The notes below the pieces were generated by a model. The model worked only from the letters and a program-made list of their open reading frames with translations. It was not told the origin of the DNA and did not search any database. A stretch of DNA of 45,200 nt from SAR324 cluster bacterium (lineage in GTDB: Bacteria; SAR324; XYD2-FULL-50-16). Positions 29,178-38,900 of the stretch are shown one piece after another (position 1 is the stretch's first letter; every line of letters begins with the position of its first letter). The stretch lies in the NCBI GenBank assembly GCA_002401295.1, contig NVSR01000114.1:1-45200 (forward strand), in the 5' to 3' direction. The position numbers and the translations under genes are program-made.

Positions 29178-30761
29178 CTAATACACACGAAAACCTAGCA
29201 TCGTAATATCATCTTGAACGTCCAGGTTGCCCCGATACTCATTGAAGGCCTGTAATAGCTTCTTTTTTTGCTCAGGAAAGCTTAGTTCATGGTTGCTCAG
29301 CAGCCAACTTCTCAAGCGCCTATTCCCCAAACTAATCTCTTTTTTACCACCCAGTTGCTCCACAAGCCCGTCACTATATAGATAAAAGGACATTCCCGGC
29401 TTCAACTCAACCTGATGGTTCGTAAAGTTAAAATCTAACTTGGAATTTTTGTAACCAATACTGTGTCGATCTGCTTTGACTACATGGAGTTGTTCTTGAT
29501 GGATATAATGCAAAGGCAGGCATGCCCCTGCATAAAGCAGTTGAGTCTTTTCGGTATTGATTAAACAAATAGCCCCATCCAACCCATCATTAGAAAGGGT
29601 GTCTTCCTGATCTTGTTGCAGCATCATTTTAACCAACCGATTCAACTGCTCTAGAATTGCAGCGGGAGTATGGATCCCTTCATCATGGATGATGCGTTGT
29701 AAGGCTGAAACCACCAGCATGGTCATGAAAGCTCCTGGGACGCCATGGCCTGTACAGTCAATAACAGCCAGGATAGTTCCCGCTTCACTGGTGTCCATGA
29801 AATAGAGATCACCACCAACAATATCCCTGGGTTGCCAAATGACAAACTGGTGGGGGAGCTGAGAATTCAATGTTTCTTGCTTGGGCAGCAGGGAACTTTG
29901 GATAATTTTGGCATACTGGAGGCTATCTAGAATATTTTTATTGGCTTCTTCTACCTTCATTAAAGAATGTTCCAGCTCTGAAGTACGTTCCACCACTAGT
30001 TGTTCTAACTGATCCCGGTGTTTGGCCAACTCATTCTCCACTGCGAGTCGTTGGCTGAGACTTTCCTCAAAGCCCTCCAGAAGGCGATTGGACATTTGGG
30101 CCAGTAGGCCCAGCTCATTGTTCCGATGCCTGAGTGGAATGTCGATCAAATGTTTATTAGGCTGGGATGGATCGACAGCTGCCACCTGACGTGCCATCAC
30201 CAATAGAGGCTGCGTTAGAGTATAGTAGAATACAAGTAGTAAAATCCCAGAGAGGACAATATTTTTGAGCAAGTCATTGAGCAGTAGCAGGCCTGCTCTT
30301 TGTACAAAGTTTTGCAAGATCAAATAATTATCTGTGGTGATTTGGAGAGTCCCTAAAACCTTGTCGAGGTCCTGCTGCTTTAATAACACTTGGTATTTAT
30401 CTTGGTCTTCGAAGATGAACTGGGCTAACCAGTCGAAGGGACCTTCTTCTGCAGCACGGGATTTGTGTGCAAGAACAATGTTGACCTCATCAGTCACGGA
30501 GACTTGGAGGATGTGGCTATACTTAAACAAACCGTTAACTACAGACTGTGCTTCCGTTTCATCAATATTGTATACGGCATCCGTAGCAGATTCCCGGAAC
30601 ATTTCTACAACCTGCCTGACGGTTGTACTCACTTCTTCCTTTTCCCGCGCCAAATCATAAAAAATCTGAACCAGACTGAGGCTGAGGCCTAAGACGAGAG
30701 CTACAATAATTGTAATTTTAGCCTGGTGATAAGATAAACGTTGACGAAAGTTAACAGGCAT
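29178..30761 (-). CDS. SiaA-like membrane PP2C/SpoIIE serine phosphatase with HAMP domain
   Basis: Two TM segments and a HAMP-like linker, then IVGGDLYFMDTSEAGTILAVIDCTGHGVPGAFMTML...SNDGLDGAICLI...YLYSDGLVEQLGG. Start at MPVNFRQRLS. Confidence 0.88.
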   Translation of the reverse strand: MPVNFRQRLSYHQAKITIIVALVLGLSLSLVQIFYDLAREKEEVSTTVRQVVEMFRESATDAVYNIDETEAQSVVNGLFKYSHILQVSVTDEVNIVLAHKSRAAEEGPFDWLAQFIFEDQDKYQVLLKQQDLDKVLGTLQITTDNYLILQNFVQRAGLLLLNDLLKNIVLSGILLLVFYYTLTQPLLVMARQVAAVDPSQPNKHLIDIPLRHRNNELGLLAQMSNRLLEGFEESLSQRLAVENELAKHRDQLEQLVVERTSELEHSLMKVEEANKNILDSLQYAKIIQSSLLPKQETLNSQLPHQFVIWQPRDIVGGDLYFMDTSEAGTILAVIDCTGHGVPGAFMTMLVVSALQRIIHDEGIHTPAAILEQLNRLVKMMLQQDQEDTLSNDGLDGAICLINTEKTQLLYAGACLPLHYIHQEQLHVVKADRHSIGYKNSKLDFNFTNHQVELKPGMSFYLYSDGLVEQLGGKKEISLGNRRLRSWLLSNHELSFPEQKKKLLQAFNEYRGNLDVQDDITMLGFRVY

Positions 30762-30856
30762 AAGTCTTCTCAAATCGGAGAAATGAATAATGAGAACTGA
30801 GAAAAACACAGCGTTTTTTTTCCTCAAGAAGCTGAGGATCTGTCGGTATACTCCTT

Positions 30857-30872
30857 ATACGACTCGTCGTAT
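30857..30872. promoter_or_regulatory. Operator-like inverted repeat ATACGAC-TC-GTCGTAT
   Basis: Perfect 7-bp arms with 2-bp spacer in the divergent intergenic region between the SiaA-like gene and the acyl-ligase gene. Confidence 0.45.
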
Positions 30873-30909
30873 CGCTACCAATATGTAGGATAAACTGTCT
30901 GTAATTCTA

Positions 30910-30919
30910 GGTGCGCACC
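30910..30919. promoter_or_regulatory. 10-bp perfect palindrome GGTGCGCACC
   Basis: Read directly; GC-rich palindrome in an otherwise AT-rich divergent intergenic region. Confidence 0.35.
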
Positions 30920-31027
30920 CTGGGGTATAGCTGCCTTGAGCCTTTTATAAGAAGGGATACTAATAGTTTATATCCATGGTAGAGAAATAGTTCCTAGCTA
31001 TTTTAAACATGAAAGCATGAGAAATAA

Positions 31028-31055
31028 TTGTACTTTTATATTTCATCCCTATAGT
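31028..31055 (+). promoter_or_regulatory. Possible sigma-70 promoter for the lipid/PKS locus
   Basis: TTGTAC-N16-TATAGT upstream of the acyl-ligase gene; weak consensus match in AT-rich DNA. Confidence 0.3.
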
Positions 31056-31183
31056 TTTTATATTAGACAATAATTTTTTTGTTGCACATAGGATGAGAAT
31101 AGAAGCTATGATTTAGTTTTTTTTGTAACAGAGTAAAGGTTAATTGATTGGTTGGATTCACCTTATTTTTTAGAGAGGTTCGC

Positions 31184-33058
31184 ATGAGATTGAAGGTTAT
31201 TAGAGCAGTTCGGGATATTAAAGATGTTCAAGCAATAGAGAAGGTTCCCTATGAAGAGATGGTCTCTGAAGAAAGTATTTACAAATTGTTTCAGGCGACA
31301 GCAAATCAATTTCCACATCATAGAGCCATCACTTTTCTACACACAGCGGAGTTGGATGAAACACCAATTCAACTGACCTATACCCAATTGATGGCAAAAA
31401 TAACGCAAGCAGCTAATATGTTTCATGCTCTTGGCATCACTCCTGATGACACGATTTCGCTGTTGCTACCAAATATGCCACAAGGGCATTATCTTTTTTG
31501 GGGAGGTGAGACCGCCGGGATTATAAACCCGATCAATTTTCTCTTAAATGAGGCCTCTATTCTTGACCTACTCAATAGTGCGAAAACTAAAATTTTGATT
31601 ACGTTAGGGCCTCATCCCATGATGAACATCTGGGAAAAAGTAATGTCCATTAAGGATCAGGTTCCTAGTTTGCAAGCTATTATCCAAGTAGGTGGGCAGC
31701 CTGTTGATGGAGAAGGCATTTACCAACTGGACTCTTTGATGCAGGGCTATAGCACTGAAAAACTTACATTTGAACGGCACATAAAAAAGGATGATATTGC
31801 CGCTTATTTTCACACGGGAGGAACCAGCGGTACACCAAAATTAGTAAAGCAAACTCATGGCACACAGATTTTCTCCGCATGGACATCCATCCAAATGTAT
31901 GGCTATGACGAGCAAGATGTGATAGCTAATGCTGTTCCCCTTTTCCATGTTTCCGGCAGTTTGCTCACGGGACTCGCCCCCTTACTGGCTGGTTCTGAAG
32001 TTGTCATTCTGACCGCAGGAGGTATGAGAACCCCCGCAGTGATAAAGAACTATTGGAAATTAGTTGAAAAATATGGAATCAAATTGATTGGGGGTCTACC
32101 TACTAGTTTGATTGCGTTAAATAATGTCCCTCTTGGAGAGGCCAACATCAGTACCGCGGATTACTGTGTAACGGGTGGAGCGATGGTTCCCCAATCTGCC
32201 GTGAAGACTTTTATTGAAAAAACCGGAGTACCAGTAGGTCAAGCTTTTGGTATGACTGAATGTTCTGGCTTTTTAACCATCGATCCACGTCAGGGAACAC
32301 CAAAAGCGAATACGGAAGGGATTCGGTTACCCTTCACCCAACTGGAGATTCGTGAGCTATTAGCAGATGGCACGATTGGTAAACAACTACTACCAGGAGA
32401 GGTAGGAGCTATCTGTTATAAAGGTCCCAATTGCACTCCAGGATATGTGAAGGAGAGTCATAATGAGGGAACTTTTACAGAAGATGGTTTCTTAATTTGT
32501 GGTGATTTAGGGAGGCTTGATGAGCAGGGATACCTTACAGTAACAGGGCGTAGTAAAGATATCATTATCCGGAGTGGCCATAATATTGACCCCAAAATTA
32601 TCGAAGAGACTGCAGAAAAACACGCTGATGTGCTGCTCAGTGCCGCTGTCGCCAGGCCCGATGATTACGCTGGTGAAGTTGTCGCACTCTATGTGATGCT
32701 TAAACCTGAGGGCAAGTTAACAGTAGACGACCTCACAAAGTTCATGAAAGAAAATATTGCGGAACCACCTGCATTTCCAAAATCAATAGAAATTATCAGT
32801 GAAATGCCGCTCACTGGGGTAGGGAAAATTTTTAAACCAAAGTTACGTGAAGATCAGGTACGACAGGTTTTTGATCAAGAACTGCAAGTACTTCGAGATC
32901 AGGGGATTGAAATCGATCTTAAGGTAGTTGAACAGGCGGTCAAAGGAATGTTTGTATCAGTCACCTTGAGTCAAACACGGGTAACAGAAAAGGAGAATCT
33001 GGAACGAATGGTTATGGAGCTTCTGGGGAAATACAGTATTGCTTTCACTGTAAATTAG
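31184..33058 (+). CDS. Acyl-CoA synthetase / AMP-dependent ligase
   Basis: YFHTGGTSGTPKLVKQTH, GMTECSG, LICGDLGRLDEQGYLTVTGRSKDIIIRSGHNI, catalytic-lysine GVGKIFKPKLRED. Confidence 0.93.
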   Translation: MRLKVIRAVRDIKDVQAIEKVPYEEMVSEESIYKLFQATANQFPHHRAITFLHTAELDETPIQLTYTQLMAKITQAANMFHALGITPDDTISLLLPNMPQGHYLFWGGETAGIINPINFLLNEASILDLLNSAKTKILITLGPHPMMNIWEKVMSIKDQVPSLQAIIQVGGQPVDGEGIYQLDSLMQGYSTEKLTFERHIKKDDIAAYFHTGGTSGTPKLVKQTHGTQIFSAWTSIQMYGYDEQDVIANAVPLFHVSGSLLTGLAPLLAGSEVVILTAGGMRTPAVIKNYWKLVEKYGIKLIGGLPTSLIALNNVPLGEANISTADYCVTGGAMVPQSAVKTFIEKTGVPVGQAFGMTECSGFLTIDPRQGTPKANTEGIRLPFTQLEIRELLADGTIGKQLLPGEVGAICYKGPNCTPGYVKESHNEGTFTEDGFLICGDLGRLDEQGYLTVTGRSKDIIIRSGHNIDPKIIEETAEKHADVLLSAAVARPDDYAGEVVALYVMLKPEGKLTVDDLTKFMKENIAEPPAFPKSIEIISEMPLTGVGKIFKPKLREDQVRQVFDQELQVLRDQGIEIDLKVVEQAVKGMFVSVTLSQTRVTEKENLERMVMELLGKYSIAFTVN

Positions 33059-33171
33059 CAATAATCCCCAGCCTTAGTCATAGCATTGCTGATCATGCTT
33101 TTGTCTTTCAGAAAATGAGGGCTACCCTAGTAAGCCTTTCCTACCTTTTGACAACCGAATTTCCTCAGCGC

Positions 33172-33200
33172 ATTTTACCTAATTATTAATTAGGTAAAAT
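33172..33200. promoter_or_regulatory. Perfect inverted repeat ATTTTACCTAATT-ATT-AATTAGGTAAAAT
   Basis: 13-bp perfect arms, 3-nt loop, between the ligase and ACP genes; no clean downstream T-run. Confidence 0.6.
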
Positions 33201-33287
33201 CCCTATTTGCTATTTATAGGTAATTCCCTTAGTCTCCTGAAAAAATTTGAAGCATTTTTTTCATAATTTCAAAGGACTGAAATATTC

Positions 33288-33542
33288 ATGGACATAGAGA
33301 AGTTAAAGACTGAAATATTCGAAGAGATGAAAGACCTCATATTCAACTTTATGGGGATCGATAAATCTGAAATAAGATTAAAATCAAGATTGTATGAAGA
33401 TTTTGGTATTGAATCGGCTGATATGTTAACTGTTGTAGCTGCCATTGAAAAAAAACATCAATTTAAATTTGATGATACTATTTGGGAGGTTCAAAGTATT
33501 GAAGATGCATTGAATGTTTGGATACGGCATCTTCAACAATAG
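33288..33542 (+). CDS. Stand-alone acyl carrier protein
   Basis: 84 aa, ACP fold pattern with LYEDFGIESADMLTVVAAIEKKHQFKF; Ser of GIES is the likely phosphopantetheine site. Confidence 0.88.
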   Translation: MDIEKLKTEIFEEMKDLIFNFMGIDKSEIRLKSRLYEDFGIESADMLTVVAAIEKKHQFKFDDTIWEVQSIEDALNVWIRHLQQ

Positions 33543-33612
33543 TTGAATCAGTGAACTTTATTTTACACCACTCCTTAACCTATTAGGCAGCGAGCTAACT
33601 GTTCAAGTGAGT

Positions 33613-34506
33613 ATGATTTTTAAAGCATTAAAAAAAGTTCAAATATCTTTTCTTAGAGTAACCAACTTAGAGCCAGGTAAGCCAACTTCTGAAAAGGTAT
33701 CAGCCAGTGTCATTAGTGATAGCGATGGGACAAGGCAACAGCTGGAGAAACTTTTAATCAGTGACTCGGACTATGATGGCTTAAGCTCCTTAAGAGAGGT
33801 GCTCGGGCAACATGATCAGGTTGTTCACTTTTTTAATCATGTTAGTATGTTGAGTTGGATTCCAGCATTCACTTATTATCTGAACCGGATCAGTGAAACT
33901 GGTTTTGGATATAGAAAATGGCATTTGGTTTATAATCCACTCTTTGCAAAAAACCCAATCATGCAAAGGCTAATCAAACTAGCCGGAATGAATGAGCATC
34001 AGAGCTACGGTGGTTTGTTACGTGGCATTCGTGAAAAAACGATTACTGATTTATTTGTTGCTCCTGAGGGAGCCAATTGTATTTTTGGGAAAACAGAAGA
34101 GATACGCCCATTCATCACACACATGACTTTAGATCTGGTGCTCCGGACGGAAATGCCACTATTATTGACGGTTCATCAAGGCTCAGAAGCTTGGTCTAAA
34201 AGTGTTAAATTGAGCCCGAGACTACTTTCTCTCTTGGAGTTAGTGGATCAAAAAATTTGGCGATCTATTTGTTTCAACAAGAATAAGAGCTTGGCTTTGC
34301 TTTCCAATAGTCCTTACCTATCCTGGTTCCATTTCCCCCGCAGGATAGCTTCTTTCCGAATGAAAAGCGAACTTTTTCCCTTGGACTATGCCTATTATCA
34401 GTCACTCTCAGGGAATGAGATTCAAGAGTATTTGCAGGAAGAGAGTGAGAAAATCAGACAGCGGATGCAGGCTATTTATGATGGTTTTGATAGGACTCCT
34501 CTATAG
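33613..34506 (+). CDS. Putative acyltransferase (PlsC/DAGAT-like)
   Basis: LFVAPEGANCIFGKTEEIRPF resembles acyltransferase motif III (PEG); genomic context. The canonical HX4D motif is not obvious. Confidence 0.45.
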   Translation: MIFKALKKVQISFLRVTNLEPGKPTSEKVSASVISDSDGTRQQLEKLLISDSDYDGLSSLREVLGQHDQVVHFFNHVSMLSWIPAFTYYLNRISETGFGYRKWHLVYNPLFAKNPIMQRLIKLAGMNEHQSYGGLLRGIREKTITDLFVAPEGANCIFGKTEEIRPFITHMTLDLVLRTEMPLLLTVHQGSEAWSKSVKLSPRLLSLLELVDQKIWRSICFNKNKSLALLSNSPYLSWFHFPRRIASFRMKSELFPLDYAYYQSLSGNEIQEYLQEESEKIRQRMQAIYDGFDRTPL

Positions 34507-34576
34507 GAGAATAAAATAGCTGTGAGTGAGGGGGTAACTGCAAAATTAGATTTTTGATTTAATTGACATTGAGTCT

Positions 34577-35803
34577 ATGGGAGAGGTTGTGAAAATAAAA
34601 AAAAAAGTAGCCTTAGTATTGACTGGGGGCGGTGTTTTAGGAGCTTATGAGTATGGTGCTATTAAAGCCATCTACGAACAAGGGGACTTTATTCCTGAAG
34701 TGGTAACCGGGGTTTCTGCTGGGGCTATTAACACGGCCTTGTTAGTTGGGGGACGAGATGAGGATCCACTGGTGAATCTGGACCAATATTGGAACAGTAT
34801 GATTAATCTTAGGGCCCCATTCATTCCAGCCGTTGCACGGAAAGTTCTTTCGTTCATGGGAGGCTATAAAGCACTTAACTTTTGTTCGCCATGGTTCAAT
34901 CCACTCTTTTTTCTCTTCCCCTTAAACTCCACTCACCTGTTTAATATTTCACCTCTCAACCGGGGGCTGAATAATTTTTTAGACTATGAAAAGCTAAATA
35001 ATAGTCCTATTTCTGCTGTGATCACTGCGACCAATATTCTCAAAGGGGTTGAGTCAGAATTCAAAAACTGGGGAGGAGAACGGATTGATGCACCTCAAAT
35101 CGAAGCTAGCGGAGCTGTTCCCGGTCTTTTTCCACATATTGAGATCCCCGATACCACGGAAAGAAATCGCCATTTCTGGGATGGCGGCGTGGTTTCTAAT
35201 ACACCAATGCGGTGTGCAATCAACCGATTAGAAGAATTAGAGCCAAAGAATAAAGAGATTGAACGTTATGTCATTAGTATTAACTTATTCCCCCAGGAAA
35301 CAACCATTCTTCCCTCAAATATGATGGAGGTGATCAACCGCACCTCTGAAATAATCGCCAATCGAAAGTCGAAAACAGATCATAAAAACAGTCAGACCTT
35401 TAATGGGGTGATTAAACTCTTCTCGGATTTACGTTCTGCTACCGATGAATTGGTGGAAAATGCGAACTCATTGATTACTAGTATTCAGGAGGAACAGAGT
35501 ATTGAACAGGAAGGTCAGATGTCTACCAAGAAGGGGCAGAAAAAGAAGCCTCCGTTTTCATCCCAAATAGAAGAATTGGTTGAGAAAATTCAAAACCGTG
35601 AGAAAACATTAGATAAACTTTACAAGCATAAATTTTTAAAACATCAACTCATCACTCCCATTCAAATCACCAATAGCCAAACAATGCCTCTTGAAAGTTC
35701 CATGGACTTTTCTAAAAGTAATATATTGGACCTAATCAATTGTGGTTATTTGGATGGCAAGACTACCTTGAACAATATCCTAGAAATCTCAAAGGAGAAA
35801 TAA
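34577..35803 (+). CDS. Patatin-like phospholipase with C-terminal coiled-coil extension
   Basis: Oxyanion loop LTGGGVLGAYEYGA, nucleophile elbow GVSAGAIN, catalytic DGGVVSNTP. Confidence 0.93.
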   Translation: MGEVVKIKKKVALVLTGGGVLGAYEYGAIKAIYEQGDFIPEVVTGVSAGAINTALLVGGRDEDPLVNLDQYWNSMINLRAPFIPAVARKVLSFMGGYKALNFCSPWFNPLFFLFPLNSTHLFNISPLNRGLNNFLDYEKLNNSPISAVITATNILKGVESEFKNWGGERIDAPQIEASGAVPGLFPHIEIPDTTERNRHFWDGGVVSNTPMRCAINRLEELEPKNKEIERYVISINLFPQETTILPSNMMEVINRTSEIIANRKSKTDHKNSQTFNGVIKLFSDLRSATDELVENANSLITSIQEEQSIEQEGQMSTKKGQKKKPPFSSQIEELVEKIQNREKTLDKLYKHKFLKHQLITPIQITNSQTMPLESSMDFSKSNILDLINCGYLDGKTTLNNILEISKEK

Positions 35804-35853
35804 CCCTCCTGTCAAACTAGAAGCCCCTATTATTGAAGTTCTCGGTAACTAGT

Positions 35854-35887
35854 GAGCATTGATACCTTAGGTTACTGGGCAATGCTC
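35854..35887. repeat. Inverted repeat GAGCATTG-N18-CAATGCTC
   Basis: Perfect 8-bp arms in the region between the patatin-like gene and the PKS gene. Confidence 0.4.
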
Positions 35888-35982
35888 CTCCAGTCATCAC
35901 CTTCCTTACCGATTTTGTATAGGTAGTAGCCCTCATTATTTTTGTACTCAATAGATATCCATCCCAAGAAGAGTTTTCTACT

Positions 35983-38900
35983 ATGCAACCTGCTAAAATT
36001 ACTACAATCAGTCAATGTAAGTCCTTTGTTGATGTTCTTCAGTTTTATGCAGTAAAGCATCCCTCTGATGTAGCAATTACTTTTTTAGTAGGCGATTTGA
36101 TCGAACAGTCATGCATTACCTATAGTGAGCTTGATCGTAGAGCTGTGGTGATTGCGACCTCACTACTAAAACAAGCCGAACCAGGGGATCGGATTTTATT
36201 ATTATTTCCCCAAGGAATTGAGTTTATAACAGCCTTTTTTGGCTGCCTTTATGCTGGTATGATTGCTATTCCCGTTCCTTTGCCTCAAAAAAAACATAGT
36301 TTATCGAGAGTGCAAACTGTTGCCACAAACTGCCAGGCACAACTGATTTTAACGCAATCTTCTTCCCAATCAAAATTATTAGGACTGCTGCATGGACAAA
36401 AGCATTTAGCAGAACTGCCTTGCTTGTCAGTTAATGAATTTATAGAGGAGCCCATTGATGATTGGGTGCCTCATGTAACAGATGTGAATTCACCGGCCTA
36501 CCTGCAATATACTTCCGGCTCGACCTCCATGCCTAAAGGGGTTATCATTTCTCATCATAATATGATCCATAATATTGGCCAGGCGCTGGTTGCCTGGGAA
36601 CTCCCAAAAGCCTATAAATCGGTGTGCTGGACTCCTTTAACCCATGATTTGGGGTTAATTAACGGCCTTCTTATGGCTTTATTTAACGCGGGATCTTGCT
36701 ATTTGATGGATCCGGCGACCTTCTTACAGAAGCCGTTGCGTTGGCTGGAAGCTGTGTCCAGGTATCAAGTCCACCATACTAACGGGCCAAATTTTGCTTT
36801 TGAGCTGTGCTTGCAACGAATAACTGAAGAGCAAAGTGATCAAATTGATTTGAGTCATCTAAAGGTTTTCGTGAATGGTGGTGAGCCTGTACAACTATCG
36901 ACAATGGAGCGTTTCCAAGAGAAGTTCCGGTATTGTGGCTTGCGTCTGGGCGTACTGTCTGCTTGTTATGGAATGGCGGAAGCAACGCTTACAGTTTCCA
37001 CTGGAATGCTATCTCAATCCTATCAAGCCTATAATGAATCTTTCCCACAGGTAGAAGATTTTTGCCATACTTTAAGTCCCGGTAAAGAGTCAGAAAAACA
37101 AATTTTTTACTCCAATGGGGTTCTCCTACCGGGGATGGAGTTGAAAATTGTAGACCCCAAGACATTGGAAGAGGTGCCTGGGAGAAATTTGGGAGAAATT
37201 TGGTTGTCTAGCCCTAGTATTGCACGAGGTTATTGGGAGGATGAGCAAGCTACAGAAGAGACGTTTCAAGCCTATTTGAAGGGGAGAGTAGAAGGCCCTT
37301 TCTTACGAACGGGAGATTTAGGTTTCCTGCATCAGAGTGAATTATTCATTGCGGGTAGAATTAAGGATATCATTATTCTTCAAGGACAAAACCATTACCC
37401 ACAAGATATTGAATATACTGCTGATTCTGCACATTCAGCTCTGAGGCGTAGTTGTAGCGCCGCCTTTCTCCTGCATGAGGATGCAGGAGAACAAGTAGGT
37501 ATGATTTTAGAAGTGGGACGCAAAGCACTCAACCAAATCAGGAAAGAAATCAAGAAATCTGGAGTGAGTCTTCTCAGCCAGGATATTTTTCAACAAATCC
37601 GACGAAAAGTCATGGATCATCATGGGCTTGAGCCAGCCGCCATGGTATTGATCAAACCCGGCACCGTGTTAAAAACCACGAGTGGTAAAATCCAGAGAAG
37701 CCGTAACGGACAAGCCTTTTTGAATGGGGAGTTTGAGCCTGTTGATACTTACTCTAAGGTAAAACAGTCTGCTTCAATAAGGAATCAATCTGTCGATCAG
37801 AAAAAATTACCGGAAAAAACAGCCGTTCAACAGTGGTTAATTAATTGGGTTTCACTGCAAACAGGTCTAGAGGACGCAGAAATCAATGAACAAACTCAAT
37901 TTGCGCACTTTGGTTTGGGATCGGTTAAGCTGGTCTTAATGGCGGGTGATTTGGAGGAAAATTTTGGAATTTCCTTGAGTCCGACAATTAGTTATGAACA
38001 CCCTAATATTAATCAACTATCCACTTATTTATCCCAGCAATCAGGGGTAAAAACAAAGAGTTCCATGCAATTAGGGCACAAACAAAAAGATGCTGAACCT
38101 ATTGCTATTGTTGGCCTATCATGTCGATTTCCAGGAGCTGTAAATTCACAGGAATTCTGGCAGATTTTAAAGGCTGGGAAGGACTGTATCACGAAAGTTC
38201 CGGTGGATCGCTGGCTTGCCGAACGATATTTGGATCAGGACCCCTCTGTGCCTGGAAAGATGACAATGGACTGGGGAGGTTTTATAGACAAAGCAGATAC
38301 TTTTGATGCTGAGTTTTTTGGAATTAATGACCGGGAAGCTGAACAGATGGATCCTCAGCAACGAATTCTATTGGAATTAACCTGGGAAGCCTTGGAAGAT
38401 GCAGGGATTTTACCGGAGCAACTTGCTTGCTCCCAAACTGGTGTATTTATTGGTATTGGCAGTCAGGATTATAGTGCCTGGCAAAGTCATCAGCCGGAAT
38501 TATTGGATGGCTATAGTGGTACAGGAAGCAGGCTCTGCATCGCAGCCAATAGAATATCCTATAATTTTGATTTTCGAGGGCCTAGTATTGCGATTGATAG
38601 TGCCTGTTCTTCTTCTTTAGTGGCGGTGCATACGGCCTGTAAGAGTATTCAAAATGGTGAGAGTTCCGCTGCTGTGGCAGGTGGTGCCAGTTTGATTTGG
38701 TCTCCCTTTTCCACCATTACGATGAGTAAAGCAGGGGCCCTCAGTCCTGATGGACGTTGTAAAGCTTTCGATGCTCGGGCAAATGGCTATGTCCGTGCAG
38801 AAGGAGCAGGGCTCGTTATCCTCAAGTCCTTATCCCAAGCTGAACAGGATGGAGATTTTATCTATGGGCTCATCCTAGGTAGCGCTACGCAACAAGATGG

